The notes under the pieces were generated by a model. It was not told where the DNA came from. It searched no databases and worked only from the letters and a program-made list of their open reading frames with translations. Source: Micromonospora tarapacensis (lineage in GTDB: Bacteria; Actinomycetota; Actinomycetes; Mycobacteriales; Micromonosporaceae). Taken from it: a stretch of DNA of 64,000 nt. Within the stretch, counting starts at the first letter, position 1, and each line of letters starts with the position of its first letter. The position numbers and the translations under genes were made by a program. The DNA lies in contig NZ_JAHCDI010000003.1 of NCBI RefSeq assembly GCF_019697375.1, positions 434,001 to 498,000 of the forward strand, written 5' to 3'. This document shows positions 19,049-28,320 of the stretch, in pieces.

Positions 19049-19720
19049 TCAGGACAGCGCGGAGAAGCGCTGGACCTGCTCGATGGTCCCCTCGACGATG
19101 AGCGTGCCGTCCCGGGCGAGTTCCAGGGCGTCGGAGACATAGCGGAACTGCTTCTCGCCGGGTGGCCTGATCCCGATCACCCGGACGCCGTAGCGGTCCA
19201 GCAGTTCCACCTCGCTGGTGGCGTGGTCGACCAGCGCCTCGGGCACCCGGATCTTCGCCACGGCGAAGGCGTCGCCGAACTCCGCGAAGTCGAGCATCCG
19301 GCTGACGATCAGGTGCGCCAGCCGCTCGCCGGTCTCCGCCTCGGGGAAGATCACCCGGTGGGCGCCGACCGAGGACAGGATCTTCGCGTGCTGCGCCGAC
19401 GTGGCCCGTGCCCAGATCTGCGGCACGCCGAGTTCCGCCAGCGCGAGCACGGTCAGCACGCTGGCCTCCACCGAGGCGCCGATGGCCACCACCACTCGCC
19501 GCAGGTCGGCCAGGCCGAGCTGGCGCAGGGCCTCCTGGTCGGTGGAGTCGGCCTGCGCCACCTGGTCGAGCGTGGCCGACCACCGCTGCACCTGCTGCGC
19601 GTTGTGGTCGACGGCCAGCACCTCGCGGCCGAGCGCGGCGAGCGAGCCGGCCAGGTGGCAGCCGAACCGGCCGAGACCGATCACGGCGATGCCGCCGCCG
19701 TCCGGATTTCTATCCGACAA
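19049..19720 (-). CDS. ktrA: KtrA/TrkA-type regulatory subunit of potassium uptake
   Basis: The product is 223 residues. The RCK_N Rossmann domain has the nucleotide-binding motif AVIGLGRFGCHLAGSL and acidic VLAVDHN at the end of strand 2. RCK_C follows from about residue 140 (FAVAKIRVPEALVDHATSEV). Cytosolic KtrA rings bind ATP/ADP and gate the KtrB channel in the membrane. The start region overlaps the end of ktrB by 11 bases, so the two are cotranscribed and translationally coupled, with ktrB first. It is convergent with the Ser/Thr kinase gene. The pair call is strong. Confidence 0.9.
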   Translation of the reverse strand: MSDRNPDGGGIAVIGLGRFGCHLAGSLAALGREVLAVDHNAQQVQRWSATLDQVAQADSTDQEALRQLGLADLRRVVVAIGASVEASVLTVLALAELGVPQIWARATSAQHAKILSSVGAHRVIFPEAETGERLAHLIVSRMLDFAEFGDAFAVAKIRVPEALVDHATSEVELLDRYGVRVIGIRPPGEKQFRYVSDALELARDGTLIVEGTIEQVQRFSALS

Positions 19721-21065
19721 TGGGTTGCTCCTCTGGATAGCGGTAGAGCCGGCGCCGGGTGTTCAGGGCGATCGCCGAGCCGAAGGTGAGCGGCCCGACC
19801 CGGCCGATGTACATCAGGACCGTCAGCAGGACCTGGCCCCCGTCGGACAGCGACGAGACGACGCCGACCGAGAGCCCGGTGGTGCTGAACGCCGAGGTGA
19901 CCTCGAAGAGTGCCCGGTCGAACGGGAGGTCCTTGGTCATCGCGATCAGTGCGGTGGTGCCCCCGGCCACGATGGCGACGCTGAGCAGCGCCACGGTGAG
20001 TGCCTGCCGCTGGCTGGACGTGGCGACCCGGCGTCGCCCGACGGTGACGTCCGGCTCGCCGCGGATCTCCGCCCAGATGACGAAGGCGAGCAGGAAGAAG
20101 GTGGAGACCTTGATGCCGCCGGCCGTGCTCGCGCTGCCACCGCCGATGAACATCAACCCGATCAGCAGCGGATAGCTCTCCTCGCGGAGCGCATCGGTGG
20201 GCACCACCTCGAAGCCGCCCGTGCGGGCCAGCGCGATCTGGGTGAACGAGGCGACCACCTTGCCCGGCGCGTCGTACTGGCCGACGGTCCACGGGTTGGC
20301 CCACTCGGTGCCCAGGAACACGACGGTTCCGACGCCGACCAGGGCGAGGCTGCCCCAGATGGTCAACTTGGTGGCGACCGTCCACCGGGCCGGCCGCCGC
20401 CACTCCCGGGCCGCCTCGAACAGGGCCGGGAAGCCCAGACCGCCGACGATCGCACCGAGACCCAGCGGCAGGCTGACCCACGGGTCACGGGCGAAGGCCA
20501 GCAGCCCGTCGGAGTAGAGCGAGAAGCCGGAGTTGTTGAACGCCTGCACGGAGTGGAACGCCGCCGCCCACAGCGCCTGCCAGAACGGGTAGTCGTAGGC
20601 CAGCCAGAGCCGGCCGGTCAGCACGGCGGTCATCGCCGCCTCGCAGGCGAACACCGTCGCGGCGATGTGCAGCAGCAGGCGGCGTACGTCGCCGAGCCCG
20701 TACTCCGCGGTCTCCGCCTGCACCAGCAGCCGGTTGTGCAGGCCGAGCCGCCGGGACACGGTCAGGATCACCAGCGCGGCACCGGTCAGGATGCCGAGCC
20801 CGCCGAGCTGGGTGAGGACGGTGATCAGCGTCAGGCCGGAGCCGGACCAGTAGTTGGGTGTGTCGGTGACGGTCAGGCCGGTGACCGAGACCGCCGAGGT
20901 CGCGGTGAACAACGCCGTCAGGAACGGGGTGTGCTGGTAGTCGACGGTCATCGGGCGCAGCATCAGCAGGCCGGTGCTGAGCAGAATAGTCACCAGGAAG
21001 ATCAGCGGCACCAGCCGCACCGGGTGACGAAGGAACCGACGCACCAGCCAATCTTCCGGTTTCAC
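19710..21065 (-). CDS. ktrB: KtrB/TrkH-type potassium-translocating subunit
   Basis: The product is 451 residues and polytopic. Four pore repeats carry the selectivity-filter Gly: SAVSVTGLTV, FNNSGFSL, ARTGGFEVV and FSTTGLSVG. The M2-loop region with GGGSASTAGGIKVST is typical of KtrB/TrkH and lines the gate. GTG 21065 starts MKPEDWLVRRF. The protein moves K+ (with Na+ or H+ in some systems) under control of the KtrA ring encoded downstream. Upstream, 120 bases separate it from the divergent glycerophosphodiesterase gene. I saw no c-di-AMP riboswitch consensus there. Confidence 0.93.
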   Translation of the reverse strand: MKPEDWLVRRFLRHPVRLVPLIFLVTILLSTGLLMLRPMTVDYQHTPFLTALFTATSAVSVTGLTVTDTPNYWSGSGLTLITVLTQLGGLGILTGAALVILTVSRRLGLHNRLLVQAETAEYGLGDVRRLLLHIAATVFACEAAMTAVLTGRLWLAYDYPFWQALWAAAFHSVQAFNNSGFSLYSDGLLAFARDPWVSLPLGLGAIVGGLGFPALFEAAREWRRPARWTVATKLTIWGSLALVGVGTVVFLGTEWANPWTVGQYDAPGKVVASFTQIALARTGGFEVVPTDALREESYPLLIGLMFIGGGSASTAGGIKVSTFFLLAFVIWAEIRGEPDVTVGRRRVATSSQRQALTVALLSVAIVAGGTTALIAMTKDLPFDRALFEVTSAFSTTGLSVGVVSSLSDGGQVLLTVLMYIGRVGPLTFGSAIALNTRRRLYRYPEEQPIVG

Positions 21066-21185
21066 CCGATTCGTGGGGTGTGGAATTGGAATCCCGAGGA
21101 TTCACCGGGTGGTCAGATGTGGACCAACTGGCGGTCAGGGCGGCGGGGTCTGCTGGTTCGACCCCACCACCCGAAGGAGACCCCG

Positions 21186-22310
21186 TTGCGACGTACCCTT
21201 TCCGCCCTCGGTGTGTCGGTGGCCCTGCTCGCCACCGCCGCCGTGGTCACGCCCATGGTCGCCGCGGCGAAGCCCGCGGGCGACGCGGACCCGGCCCGGG
21301 TGGGCGACCAGCCCATCGTGATCGGCCACCGGGGCGCCAGCGGCTACCGGCCGGAGCACACCCTGGAGGCGTACCGGCTGGCGATCCGGATGGGCGCCGA
21401 CTATATCGAACCGGACCTGGTCGCCACCGCCGACGGCGTGCTGGTCGCCCGGCACGAGAACGAGATCAGCGGTACGACCGACGTGGCGGCCCGGCCCGAG
21501 TTCGCCGGCCGGCGGGCGACGAAGACCATCGACGGCGGGTCGGTGACCGGCTGGTTCACCGAGGATTTCACCCTCGCCGAGCTGCGGACGCTGCGGGCCA
21601 AGGAGCGGCTGCCGCAGGTACGCGTGACCAACACCGCCTTCGACGGACAGTTCCAGGTGCCCACCTTCCAGGAGGTGATCGACCTGGCCCGGGTCGAGGG
21701 GAAGGCGCGCGGCCGGGTGATCGGTGTCTACCCGGAGACCAAGCACCCGACCTACTTCGCCTCGATCGGCCTGCCGCTGGAGGAGCCGCTGGTCGAGGTG
21801 CTGCGCCGCAACAAGATGACCAGGCGGAACGCTCCGGTGATCATCCAGTCCTTCGAGACGGCCAATCTGCGGCGGCTGGACCGGATGGTCGACGTACGGC
21901 TGGCGCAACTGCTCAACGCCGCCGGCCGTCCGTACGACTTCACCGTGGCGGGTGACACCCGCACCTACCGCGACCTGGCCACCCCCGCCGGCCTGCGATG
22001 GATTTCCCGCTATGCCGACGGCATCGGGGTGCACAAGGACCTGATCGTGCCCCGGAACTCCGCCGGTGGCCTGCTCGCCCCGACCACCCTGGTCAGGGAC
22101 GCGCACCGGGAGAAGCTGGTCGTGCACGCCTGGACCTTCCGGGCCGAGAACCAGTTCCTCCCGGTCGACTTCCGCATCGGCACCGACCCGAACGCCCGCG
22201 GCGACATCCAGTCCGAGTACGAGCTGTTCTACCGCCTCGGCCTCGACGGCGTCTTCACCGACCACCCGGACACCGCCGTCGCCGCCCGCGCCGCCCTGCC
22301 CCGCCGCTGA
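21186..22310 (+). CDS. Secreted glycerophosphodiester phosphodiesterase
   Basis: The product is 374 residues. The signal peptide is RRTLSALGVSVALLATAAVV with cleavage near VAAAKPA. The GDPD TIM-barrel signatures are present: IGHRGASGYRPEHTLEAY (catalytic HRG), DYIEPDLVATADGVLVARHE (metal-binding E and D, second catalytic His), VIGVYPETKHPTYF, and GVFTDHPDTA. The family hydrolyses glycerophosphodiesters to glycerol-3-phosphate and an alcohol; secreted forms scavenge phosphate or glycerol. The start is TTG 21186, unusual but supported by GAAGGAG six bases upstream. The frame is open far upstream by chance. Its promoter must lie in the 120-base gap shared with ktrB. Confidence 0.92.
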   Translation: MRRTLSALGVSVALLATAAVVTPMVAAAKPAGDADPARVGDQPIVIGHRGASGYRPEHTLEAYRLAIRMGADYIEPDLVATADGVLVARHENEISGTTDVAARPEFAGRRATKTIDGGSVTGWFTEDFTLAELRTLRAKERLPQVRVTNTAFDGQFQVPTFQEVIDLARVEGKARGRVIGVYPETKHPTYFASIGLPLEEPLVEVLRRNKMTRRNAPVIIQSFETANLRRLDRMVDVRLAQLLNAAGRPYDFTVAGDTRTYRDLATPAGLRWISRYADGIGVHKDLIVPRNSAGGLLAPTTLVRDAHREKLVVHAWTFRAENQFLPVDFRIGTDPNARGDIQSEYELFYRLGLDGVFTDHPDTAVAARAALPRR

Positions 22311-22726
22311 CCCACCGCCATTACCTGCACTGATCGGCCCGCCGCCCACCCCGGTCGGCGGGCCCCCCACCCCGTTACCGCTCTGCCCTGCCCCCGCAAC
22401 TTCGGGGGATGTTGCTGCCTCCGCTACCGGTCGACCCAGCAATATCCGGGAAGTTGCCGACGGCCCGACATGCCGCAACCCGGCCCCGCCTGACCCGCCG
22501 CAGCGGGCCGGCCCGTGGCGGGGAGCGACACATGGTGGCCTGGCATCGTGGCAGCGGTGCCCATCGCCGCGCCGGGCCGTCACTGCGTGGTTATCGATGT
22601 TGTAACCGAGGGCCATCCCACCCCGGTTACTTGTGTGTTTCCGCCACATAGCCCGTGGGTGACGTCACTTCTAGCGTGAGCCGACACATAAGGTTTCCTC
22701 CCTCTGAGTCCTCACGTGGAGTCGCA
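22311..22726. promoter_or_regulatory. Intergenic region with hairpin and GTTAC/GTAAC motifs upstream of the importer operon
   Basis: No gene is seen here. An imperfect inverted repeat pairs 22396-22415 (GCAACTTC outer arm) with 22439-22457 (GAAGTTGC); it may end the glycerophosphodiesterase transcript. Nearer the importer, GGTTA at 22589 and TAACC at 22603-22607 form an inverted pair, and GGTTAC recurs at about 22624. GTTAC/GTAAC half-sites recall actinobacterial GlnR boxes, and nitrogen control of such an importer would make sense. The six-base spacing of the GlnR consensus is not met cleanly, so this is only a hint. GTGGAG before ATG 22727 is the ribosome site. Confidence 0.3.
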
Positions 22727-23932
22727 ATGACGGTCCGGACGACGCGGCGGGTGTTCCTCTCCGCCGCCACGATGATGGCCGCGGCGATCGCCGCCACGGC
22801 CTGTGGCAGCCCCCAGGACACCGCCAGCGGCGGCGGCGACAGCGCCGCGCCGGTGAAGGTTGGTCTGGTCTACTCCCAGTCGGGAGCGCTGGCCAGCTAT
22901 GGAAAGCAGTACATCGAAGGGTTCAGGGCCGGCCTGGACTTCGCCACCGGCGGCACCAACAAGGTGGGCGACCGGGCGATCGAGGTCACCGAGGTCGACG
23001 ACGCCGGTGACCCGGCGAAGGCGGTCTCGGCGGCCAAGGACCTGATCGGCAAGGGCAACAAGATCATCGCTGGCTCGACGGCGTCGGGCGTGGCGCTTCA
23101 GGTAGCCCCGATCGCCGCCCAGAACAAGGTCCTGTTCATCTCCGGGCCGGCCGCCACGGACGCGGTGACCGGCGCGAACAAGTACACGTTCCGCTCTGGT
23201 CGACAGTCGTACCAGGACGTGGTGACCGCGAAGTCGTTCATCGGCGACCCGGCCGGCAAGAAGGTCGTGGTCTTCGCGCAGGACGGCGCCTTCGGCGACG
23301 CCAACGAGGCGGCCGTCAAGGCCGTCATCGGCGGGGCCGGAGCGAGCGTCAGCGCCGTCCGGGCGCCGGCCAGCGCGACCGAGTTCACCCCGTTCGCCAG
23401 CCAGATCAAGTCCGCCAAGCCGGACCTGCTCTTCGTGGCCTGGGCCGGCACCACCGCCCCGGCCATGTGGCAGACCCTGGACCAGCAGGGCGTGCTCACC
23501 TCCACCACGGTCGTCACCGGCCTCGACATCCGCGCCTCCTGGCCCACCTTCGGCGCGGCCGGCAGCAAGATCTCCTTCCTATCGCACTACTTCGACGGGG
23601 CCAGCGACACCGAGGCGGCCAAGGCCGCGAAGGCGAAGATCCCCGGTGGCATGCTCGACCTGTTCCACCCGGACGGCTTCGCCGCCGCGCAGATGGTGGT
23701 CCGCGCCGTGCAGGAGGGCGGCGACGACGTCGAGAAGATGATCACCGCGCTGGAGGGCTGGAGCTTCGAGGGTGTGAAGGGCACCATGACCATCCGCGCC
23801 GAGGACCACGCCCTGCTCCAGCCGATGTATCAGGCGAACCTGACCGGCAGCGGCGACACCTTCACCGCGACCGCCCAGAAGGCGCTCACCGGTGACGAGA
23901 CCGCCCCGCCGGTCCAGGCGATGAAGGGCTGA
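22727..23932 (+). CDS. Substrate-binding lipoprotein of branched-chain-amino-acid-type ABC importer
   Basis: The product is 401 residues. The N-terminus has a twin-arginine motif RRVFLS and a lipobox ATAC with lipidated Cys26, so it is probably Tat-exported and membrane-anchored. The mature part is a type I periplasmic-binding fold (Peripla_BP_6): VKVGLVYSQSGALASYGKQ, AAKDLIGKGNKIIAGSTAS and PDLLFVAWAGTTAPAMWQ. It delivers amino acids or related amides to the permeases encoded downstream. The ligand (leucine family, urea or other) cannot be fixed by eye. It is the first gene of a five-gene operon, with ATPase 1 beginning six bases later. Confidence 0.9.
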   Translation: MTVRTTRRVFLSAATMMAAAIAATACGSPQDTASGGGDSAAPVKVGLVYSQSGALASYGKQYIEGFRAGLDFATGGTNKVGDRAIEVTEVDDAGDPAKAVSAAKDLIGKGNKIIAGSTASGVALQVAPIAAQNKVLFISGPAATDAVTGANKYTFRSGRQSYQDVVTAKSFIGDPAGKKVVVFAQDGAFGDANEAAVKAVIGGAGASVSAVRAPASATEFTPFASQIKSAKPDLLFVAWAGTTAPAMWQTLDQQGVLTSTTVVTGLDIRASWPTFGAAGSKISFLSHYFDGASDTEAAKAAKAKIPGGMLDLFHPDGFAAAQMVVRAVQEGGDDVEKMITALEGWSFEGVKGTMTIRAEDHALLQPMYQANLTGSGDTFTATAQKALTGDETAPPVQAMKG

Positions 23933-23938
23933 CCCACG

Positions 23939-24682
23939 ATGCTCGCCACCCGCGGTCTGACCTGGCGGATCGGTGAGGTCGCCATCGTCGACTCCGTCTA
24001 CCTCGACCTGGCGCCGGGAGAGTTCCTCGGCGTCATCGGGCCCAACGGCGCCGGCAAGACCTCACTGTTCAACCTGATCACCGGTCTGCGCCGGCCCACC
24101 GAGGGCCGGGTCACGCTGGACGGGCAGGACATCTCCACCCTGCCGCCGTACCAGCGGGCCCGCCTCGGGCTGGGCCGCACCTTCCAGGCGTCCTCGGTCT
24201 TCGGCTCGCTCACCGTGCGGGAGAACGTCCGGCTCGCCGTGCAGGCGCACCGCGGGGGCTCGATGAAGCTGTGGCGGCGGGCGGCGGCCGACCGGGAGGT
24301 CGCCGCCGCCGCCGACGCGGCGCTGGACCGGGTGGGCCTGGCGCACCGGGGCGACGCGCTGGCCGGCACCCTCGCCCACGGCGAGAAACGCAAGCTGGAG
24401 ATCGCCCTGCTGCTCGCCGGCGAGCCGCGGGTGATGCTGCTCGACGAGCCGATGGCCGGGGTCAGCGCCGAGGACGTGCCGGAGCTGGTTCAGGTCATCC
24501 GGTCGCTGACCGGTGACAGCGGCCGGGCCGTGCTGATGGTGGAGCACCACATGGACGTGATCCTGGAACTGGCCGACCGGATCGCCGTGATGCACCACGG
24601 CGCGCTGCTGGCCTGTGACACCCCGGAGACGGTGATGGCCAACCCGACCGTGCAAGAGGCATACCTCGGGGAGTCGCTCTGA
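23939..24682 (+). CDS. livG: ABC importer ATPase 1 (LivG-type)
   Basis: The product is 247 residues. Walker A is GPNGAGKTS, Q-loop region GLGRTFQASSVF, signature LAHGEKRKLEIA, Walker B VMLLDEPMAG, and the switch His is in VEHHMDVI. The AHGEKRKLEIA form and the length are typical of the LivG/BraF/UrtD side of this family. It pairs with the second ATPase to drive transport. The stop and the next ATG overlap as TGATG at 24680-24684, so the ATPases are translationally coupled. It follows the binding-protein gene by six bases. Confidence 0.92.
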   Translation: MLATRGLTWRIGEVAIVDSVYLDLAPGEFLGVIGPNGAGKTSLFNLITGLRRPTEGRVTLDGQDISTLPPYQRARLGLGRTFQASSVFGSLTVRENVRLAVQAHRGGSMKLWRRAAADREVAAAADAALDRVGLAHRGDALAGTLAHGEKRKLEIALLLAGEPRVMLLDEPMAGVSAEDVPELVQVIRSLTGDSGRAVLMVEHHMDVILELADRIAVMHHGALLACDTPETVMANPTVQEAYLGESL

Positions 24683-25454
24683 TGGAGCCGATCTTGAGTG
24701 TGGAGGATCTGTCGGTCCGGATCGCCGGGCTGCACATCCTCCAAGGAGTGTCGTTCACGGTGGCCCCGACCGGCGTCACCGTGCTGCTCGGCCGCAACGG
24801 CGTCGGCAAGACCACCACGCTGCGCGCCGTCGTCGGGCTGACGCCCCGCAACGGCGAGGCGCGCGGCACCGTCCGGATGGGGGCACAGACCCTGCTGTCC
24901 CAGCAGACCCACCGGCTGGTCCGCGGCGGGCTCGGCTACGTGCCGGAGGACCGGTGCGTCTTCGCCGGGCTCACCGTCGCGGAGAACCTGCGGCTCGCCG
25001 AGCGGCGCGGCACCACCCCGGCGTACGACCGGGTGTTCGCGCTCTTCCCGGAGCTGGATCGGCGCTCCCGGCAACGGGCCGGGTCACTGTCCGGCGGGCA
25101 GCAGCAGATGCTCGCCATCGGGCGGGTGCTGCTCAACGACAACCGGCTGCTGCTGGTCGACGAGCCGACCAAGGGGTTGGCGCCGAAGGTGGTGACCGAG
25201 GTGGCCGAGGTGCTGGAGCGGGTGGCGGAATCCGTACCGGTGCTGCTGGTGGAGCAGAACCTGGCCGTGGTGCGGCGGCTGGCCCGCGACGCGGTGGTGC
25301 TGGCCGCCGGCAAGGTCGCCTGGACCGGTGACGCCAGGGAGTTGCTGCTGGAGACCGCGCTGACCAAGTCGTTGCTGGGCGTCGGCTCCGCGGACGGGCA
25401 CCACCCGCGGCACGGCCGGCCGCGCCGGGCGTGGCCGGGAAGGGTGGCCGGTGA
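24682..25454 (+). CDS. livF: ABC importer ATPase 2 (LivF-type), tail frameshifted
   Basis: Walker A is GRNGVGKTT, signature LSGGQQQMLAIG, Walker B LLLVDEPTKGL, and LLVEQN precedes the switch. The ATPase core ends near LTKSLLGVG at 25380. After GSADGHHP the written frame has no stop; it reads through the next gene out of frame and joins livM, giving a false 929-residue ORF. One base added to the C run at about 25411-25415 gives a short tail and TGA at 25452-25454, overlapping the permease ATG as TGATG like the upstream junction. The core is firm; the tail position is inferred. Confidence 0.88.
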
Positions 25455-26344
25455 TGGACGCGGTCATCCTGTTGACGTTGACCGGGCTCGGTCTGGCGGC
25501 GCTCTACTTCCTGGTCGCCTCCGGCCTGTCGCTGGTCTTCGGCCTGGCCGACGTGCTCAACTTCGCGCACGGCCTCTTCCTCGGCGTCGGGGCGTACGCC
25601 ACCTGGTGGGCGGCGGGGAACCTGCCCGGCGCCGGAGCGGACGGCTTCGGGTTCGTGGTCGCGGTCGCCTTCGGGGTGGCCGCCGGCACCCTGGTGGCGG
25701 TGCTGGTCGAGCTGGTGCTGATCCGCCCGCTCTACTCCCGCACCATCGAGCAGGTGCTGGTCACCGTCGGCCTCTCGCTGGCCGGGGTGGCTCTGTTGCA
25801 GGCCACCTGGGGTGCGGACGCCCGACCCTTCCCGCGCCCGGAGTGGACCCGTCAGGTGACGTCGATCCTCGGTGCGCAGGTGCCCAACGGGGGGCTCCTG
25901 CTCATCGTCGCCGCGACGCTGGTGCTCGGCGCGATCCTCGCCTTCCTGCGCTGGACCCGTTACGGCCTGATCATCCGGGCCGGGGTGGAGAACCGGGAGA
26001 TGGTCACCGCGCTCGGCATCGACGTACGCAAGGCGTTCACCCTGGTCTTCGCCATCGGCGGTGCCGCGGCGGCGTTGGCCGGCGCGCTGGGCAGCGTCTA
26101 CTTCGGCACCGTCTCTCCCCAGCAGGGCGGCTCGCTGCTGATCTTCGCGTTCATCGTGGTGGTCATCGGCGGCATGGGTTCGGTCGTCGGGTCCGCGTAC
26201 GCGGCGGTCGCGGTCGGGCTGCTGCAACAGTTCGTGAACTACTACGGCACCTCCGGGCTGGGCGACATCTGCGTGGTGGCGCTGCTGGCCGTGGTGCTGC
26301 TGCTGCGCCCGCAGGGCATCGCCGGAAAGGTGGCTACGGCATGA
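25454..26344 (+). CDS. livH: ABC importer permease 1 (LivH-type)
   Basis: The product is 296 residues, with eight or so hydrophobic segments. Family motifs include SGLSLVFGLADVLNFAHG near the N-terminus, RPLYSRTIEQVLVTVGLSL, GVENREMVTALGID (cytoplasmic coupling loop to the ATPase) and VIGGMGSVVGSAYAAV. It forms a translocation pore with the LivM-type permease. ATG 25454 is preferred over GTG 25451 because it gives the TGATG overlap with the repaired livF. The 3' end overlaps livM by four bases (ATGA). Confidence 0.92.
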   Translation: MDAVILLTLTGLGLAALYFLVASGLSLVFGLADVLNFAHGLFLGVGAYATWWAAGNLPGAGADGFGFVVAVAFGVAAGTLVAVLVELVLIRPLYSRTIEQVLVTVGLSLAGVALLQATWGADARPFPRPEWTRQVTSILGAQVPNGGLLLIVAATLVLGAILAFLRWTRYGLIIRAGVENREMVTALGIDVRKAFTLVFAIGGAAAALAGALGSVYFGTVSPQQGGSLLIFAFIVVVIGGMGSVVGSAYAAVAVGLLQQFVNYYGTSGLGDICVVALLAVVLLLRPQGIAGKVATA

Positions 26345-27471
26345 CCGAGGTCAAGTCCCCCGAGGTTCCGGCGCCGTCCGCGGCGGTGCCGTCGGAACTG
26401 ACACCCGAGCCGAACCGGTGGTCCCGGGTGCGCCCGTTCCTGCCGCTGGCCGTGCTGGCGGTGGCGCTGATCCTGCCGTACTCGACGCTGCACCTGCCGG
26501 GCATCTTCGAAGGGGCGCTGAACTCGCCCGGCACCCTGCAACTGCTCGCCGTCTGCCTGGTCTTCGGCGGCCTGGCGGCCGGGTACGACCTGCTGTTCGG
26601 GCGGACCGGGATGCTCTCCTTCGGGCATGCCCTCTACTTCGCCGCCGGTGTCTACGGCACCGACATCCTGATCACCCGGGCCGGGTTGCCACTGTGGCAG
26701 GCCGCGCCGCTGGCCATCGTCGGCGGGGCGATCCTCGCCGGTCTGCTCGGCGCGGTGGCGCTGCGTACGGTCGGCATCGCCTTCGCCATGGTGACGTTGG
26801 CCTTCGCCCAGGTCGGAGCGATCCTGGTGGCACGTGACTTCGGTGGGCTCACCGGCGGTGAGGAGGGACTGCCGCTGGACGTCGCCGGGCTGCCGGACGC
26901 GCTGGTCGGGGTCACCAACACGGTCAACCTGTACTGGCTGGCGCTGGCGTACCTGGTCGTGGTGGTCTTCGTGGTGCACCGGGTCAGCGGCTCGCCGACC
27001 GGGCGGGTCCTGGCCGGGCTGCGCGACGACGAGCGGCGCATCGGCGTGCTCGGGCTGGATCCGTACCGCTTCAAGCTGGTCGCCTTCACCCTGGCCGGCG
27101 GCCTGGCGGCGGCCGGCGGAGCGGTCTACTGCCTGATCGTCGGCGGTGCCTCGCCGCACATCACCAGCAGTGAGCTGACCCTGTCGCTGCTGGTGATGGT
27201 GGTGCTCGGCGGGCCCGGCACGCGCTGGGGCCCGGTGCTCGGCGGCATCCTCTACATGTACCTGGACCACCGCCTGGTCTCCTTCGGCAGCTCCGACGCG
27301 GTGGACGCGCTGCCGGCGTTCCTGAGCCGGCCGCTGTCCCAGCCGCTGTTCGTCCTCGGCACCGTCTTCATCCTGGCCGTCTACTTCTTCCCCGGCGGCC
27401 TGGCCAGCCTCGCCCCCCGCCTCGCTCTGCTCCGCAACTCGGTGCGCCCGGGCACCCGGCGAGAACGCTGA
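26341..27471 (+). CDS. livM: ABC importer permease 2 (LivM-type)
   Basis: The product is 376 residues. A cytosolic N-terminus of ~40 residues leads to about nine hydrophobic segments. Motifs include LAAGYDLLFGRTGMLSFGHALYF, the coupling-loop LAGLRDDERRIGVLGLDPYRFKL and VMVVLGGPGTRWGPVLGG, all typical of LivM/BraE permeases. It overlaps livH by ATGA and closes the operon. A strong hairpin follows 13 bases after the stop. Full operon order: binding protein, LivG, LivF, LivH, LivM. Confidence 0.92.
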   Translation: MTEVKSPEVPAPSAAVPSELTPEPNRWSRVRPFLPLAVLAVALILPYSTLHLPGIFEGALNSPGTLQLLAVCLVFGGLAAGYDLLFGRTGMLSFGHALYFAAGVYGTDILITRAGLPLWQAAPLAIVGGAILAGLLGAVALRTVGIAFAMVTLAFAQVGAILVARDFGGLTGGEEGLPLDVAGLPDALVGVTNTVNLYWLALAYLVVVVFVVHRVSGSPTGRVLAGLRDDERRIGVLGLDPYRFKLVAFTLAGGLAAAGGAVYCLIVGGASPHITSSELTLSLLVMVVLGGPGTRWGPVLGGILYMYLDHRLVSFGSSDAVDALPAFLSRPLSQPLFVLGTVFILAVYFFPGGLASLAPRLALLRNSVRPGTRRER

Positions 27472-27483
27472 CCGGGAAGTGGC

Positions 27484-27519
27484 CACCCCCACCCTTCTTG
27501 ATCAACGGGGGTGGGGGTG
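27484..27519. terminator. Bidirectional terminator between livM and lipoprotein genes
   Basis: CACCCCCACCC at 27484-27494 pairs perfectly with 27509-27519 around a 14-base loop containing TTGATCAA. It lies between two convergent stops (27471 plus strand, 27526 minus strand) and can serve both transcripts. Confidence 0.75.
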
Positions 27520-27525
27520 TGGCGG

Positions 27526-28320
27526 TCAGCCGTTGAGCAGGTCGTAGGCCGCGGCGGGGGCCTGCTGTGCCGTGTCGCCGGTGAACGCGACGACCTCGGG
27601 TGCGCTGCCGAAGTCGAAGTACTCGACGACGTACTCGGATGCCTTCTGCTTGCCGGCCGCCGGGATCTCCAGCGTCAGCGAGGTGAGGTTGCCGTCCGCG
27701 CCGACGACGGCGGTGAGCGGGAGCTGCCCGGCGGCGTCGTCGAGGGCGGCCAGGCCCTCCAGGATGTCGGCCAGCTCCGGCACGGCGGAGAGATCGACCG
27801 CACCGGCGTACGTCCCGGGCTCGCCGGTCTGGACCTCCGTGGCAGCCTGGATGATCGCTTCGGCGTTGCCCGGGTCGGTGCCCTCGTAGGCGGGCAACGA
27901 GTCCGGCCCCTCGACCTTCGTCGGATCCAGTTCCATCCACTTGGTGGGCAGCTTCATCAGCTTCTGGATGTCCTTGGCGCCCTTGAAGTTCACCCTCATC
28001 CAGGTGCGCGTCTCGACCATCCGGAAGGACATCTCCAGGGTGAAGTCCTTGTCCTTGGTGACGGTGTCGATGTCCATGCCCTGGTTCGCCGGGTCGACCA
28101 CGCCGGAGACGTCCCCCGCGGCGTCGCTGGTGGTGAACCGGAAGGCCGGGTCCTGCTCGTCCGGCACGGCCGCCAGCAGTTCCTGCTTCGGGTCGGGCGG
28201 TGGCGCCGCCTCGGGAGTGGCCTTGTCGTCACAGCCGGCCACCAGGGTCGCGGCCAGCAGGGCGACGGCCGTGGCCGCGATACGCCGGGTCGTGGCGGTG
28301 GTGCCGGTTCGCTGAGTCAT
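27526..28320 (-). CDS. Lipoprotein, possibly LppX/LprAFG-like
   Basis: The product is 264 residues. The signal peptide has RR at 12-13, a hydrophobic stretch, and lipobox LVAGC with lipidated Cys30. The mature part is rich in beta-type sequence with recurring Asp/Thr/Val (FTLEMSFRMVETRTWMRVNF, TYAGAVDLSAVPEL, VVGADGNLTSLTLEIPAAG). The size and pattern recall LppX/LprAFG lipid-binding lipoproteins, but I cannot confirm this by eye. It sits at the outer face of the membrane. The gene is divergent from recQ across a 153-base gap and convergent with the importer operon. Confidence 0.7.
   Translation of the reverse strand: MTQRTGTTATTRRIAATAVALLAATLVAGCDDKATPEAAPPPDPKQELLAAVPDEQDPAFRFTTSDAAGDVSGVVDPANQGMDIDTVTKDKDFTLEMSFRMVETRTWMRVNFKGAKDIQKLMKLPTKWMELDPTKVEGPDSLPAYEGTDPGNAEAIIQAATEVQTGEPGTYAGAVDLSAVPELADILEGLAALDDAAGQLPLTAVVGADGNLTSLTLEIPAAGKQKASEYVVEYFDFGSAPEVVAFTGDTAQQAPAAAYDLLNG

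Noticed and set aside
19218..21185. An N-terminal extension of ~650 residues on the glycerophosphodiesterase
   Set aside because: It is antisense to ktrA and ktrB and low in coding quality. The TTG start has a strong ribosome site and a signal peptide right after it.
21140..21185. A tRNA T-arm-like GGTTCGACCCC
   Set aside because: No acceptor stem, D-arm or anticodon arm can be folded around it.
21066..21185. A c-di-AMP (ydaO) riboswitch upstream of ktrB
   Set aside because: The 120-base gap is short and I could not find the conserved core on the minus strand. A covariance-model search would settle it.
24682..27471. A single 929-residue ORF joining an ABC ATPase to a LivM permease
   Set aside because: Its middle is the out-of-frame reading of the livH gene. 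The fusion exists only because the livF stop is lost by a one-base deletion.
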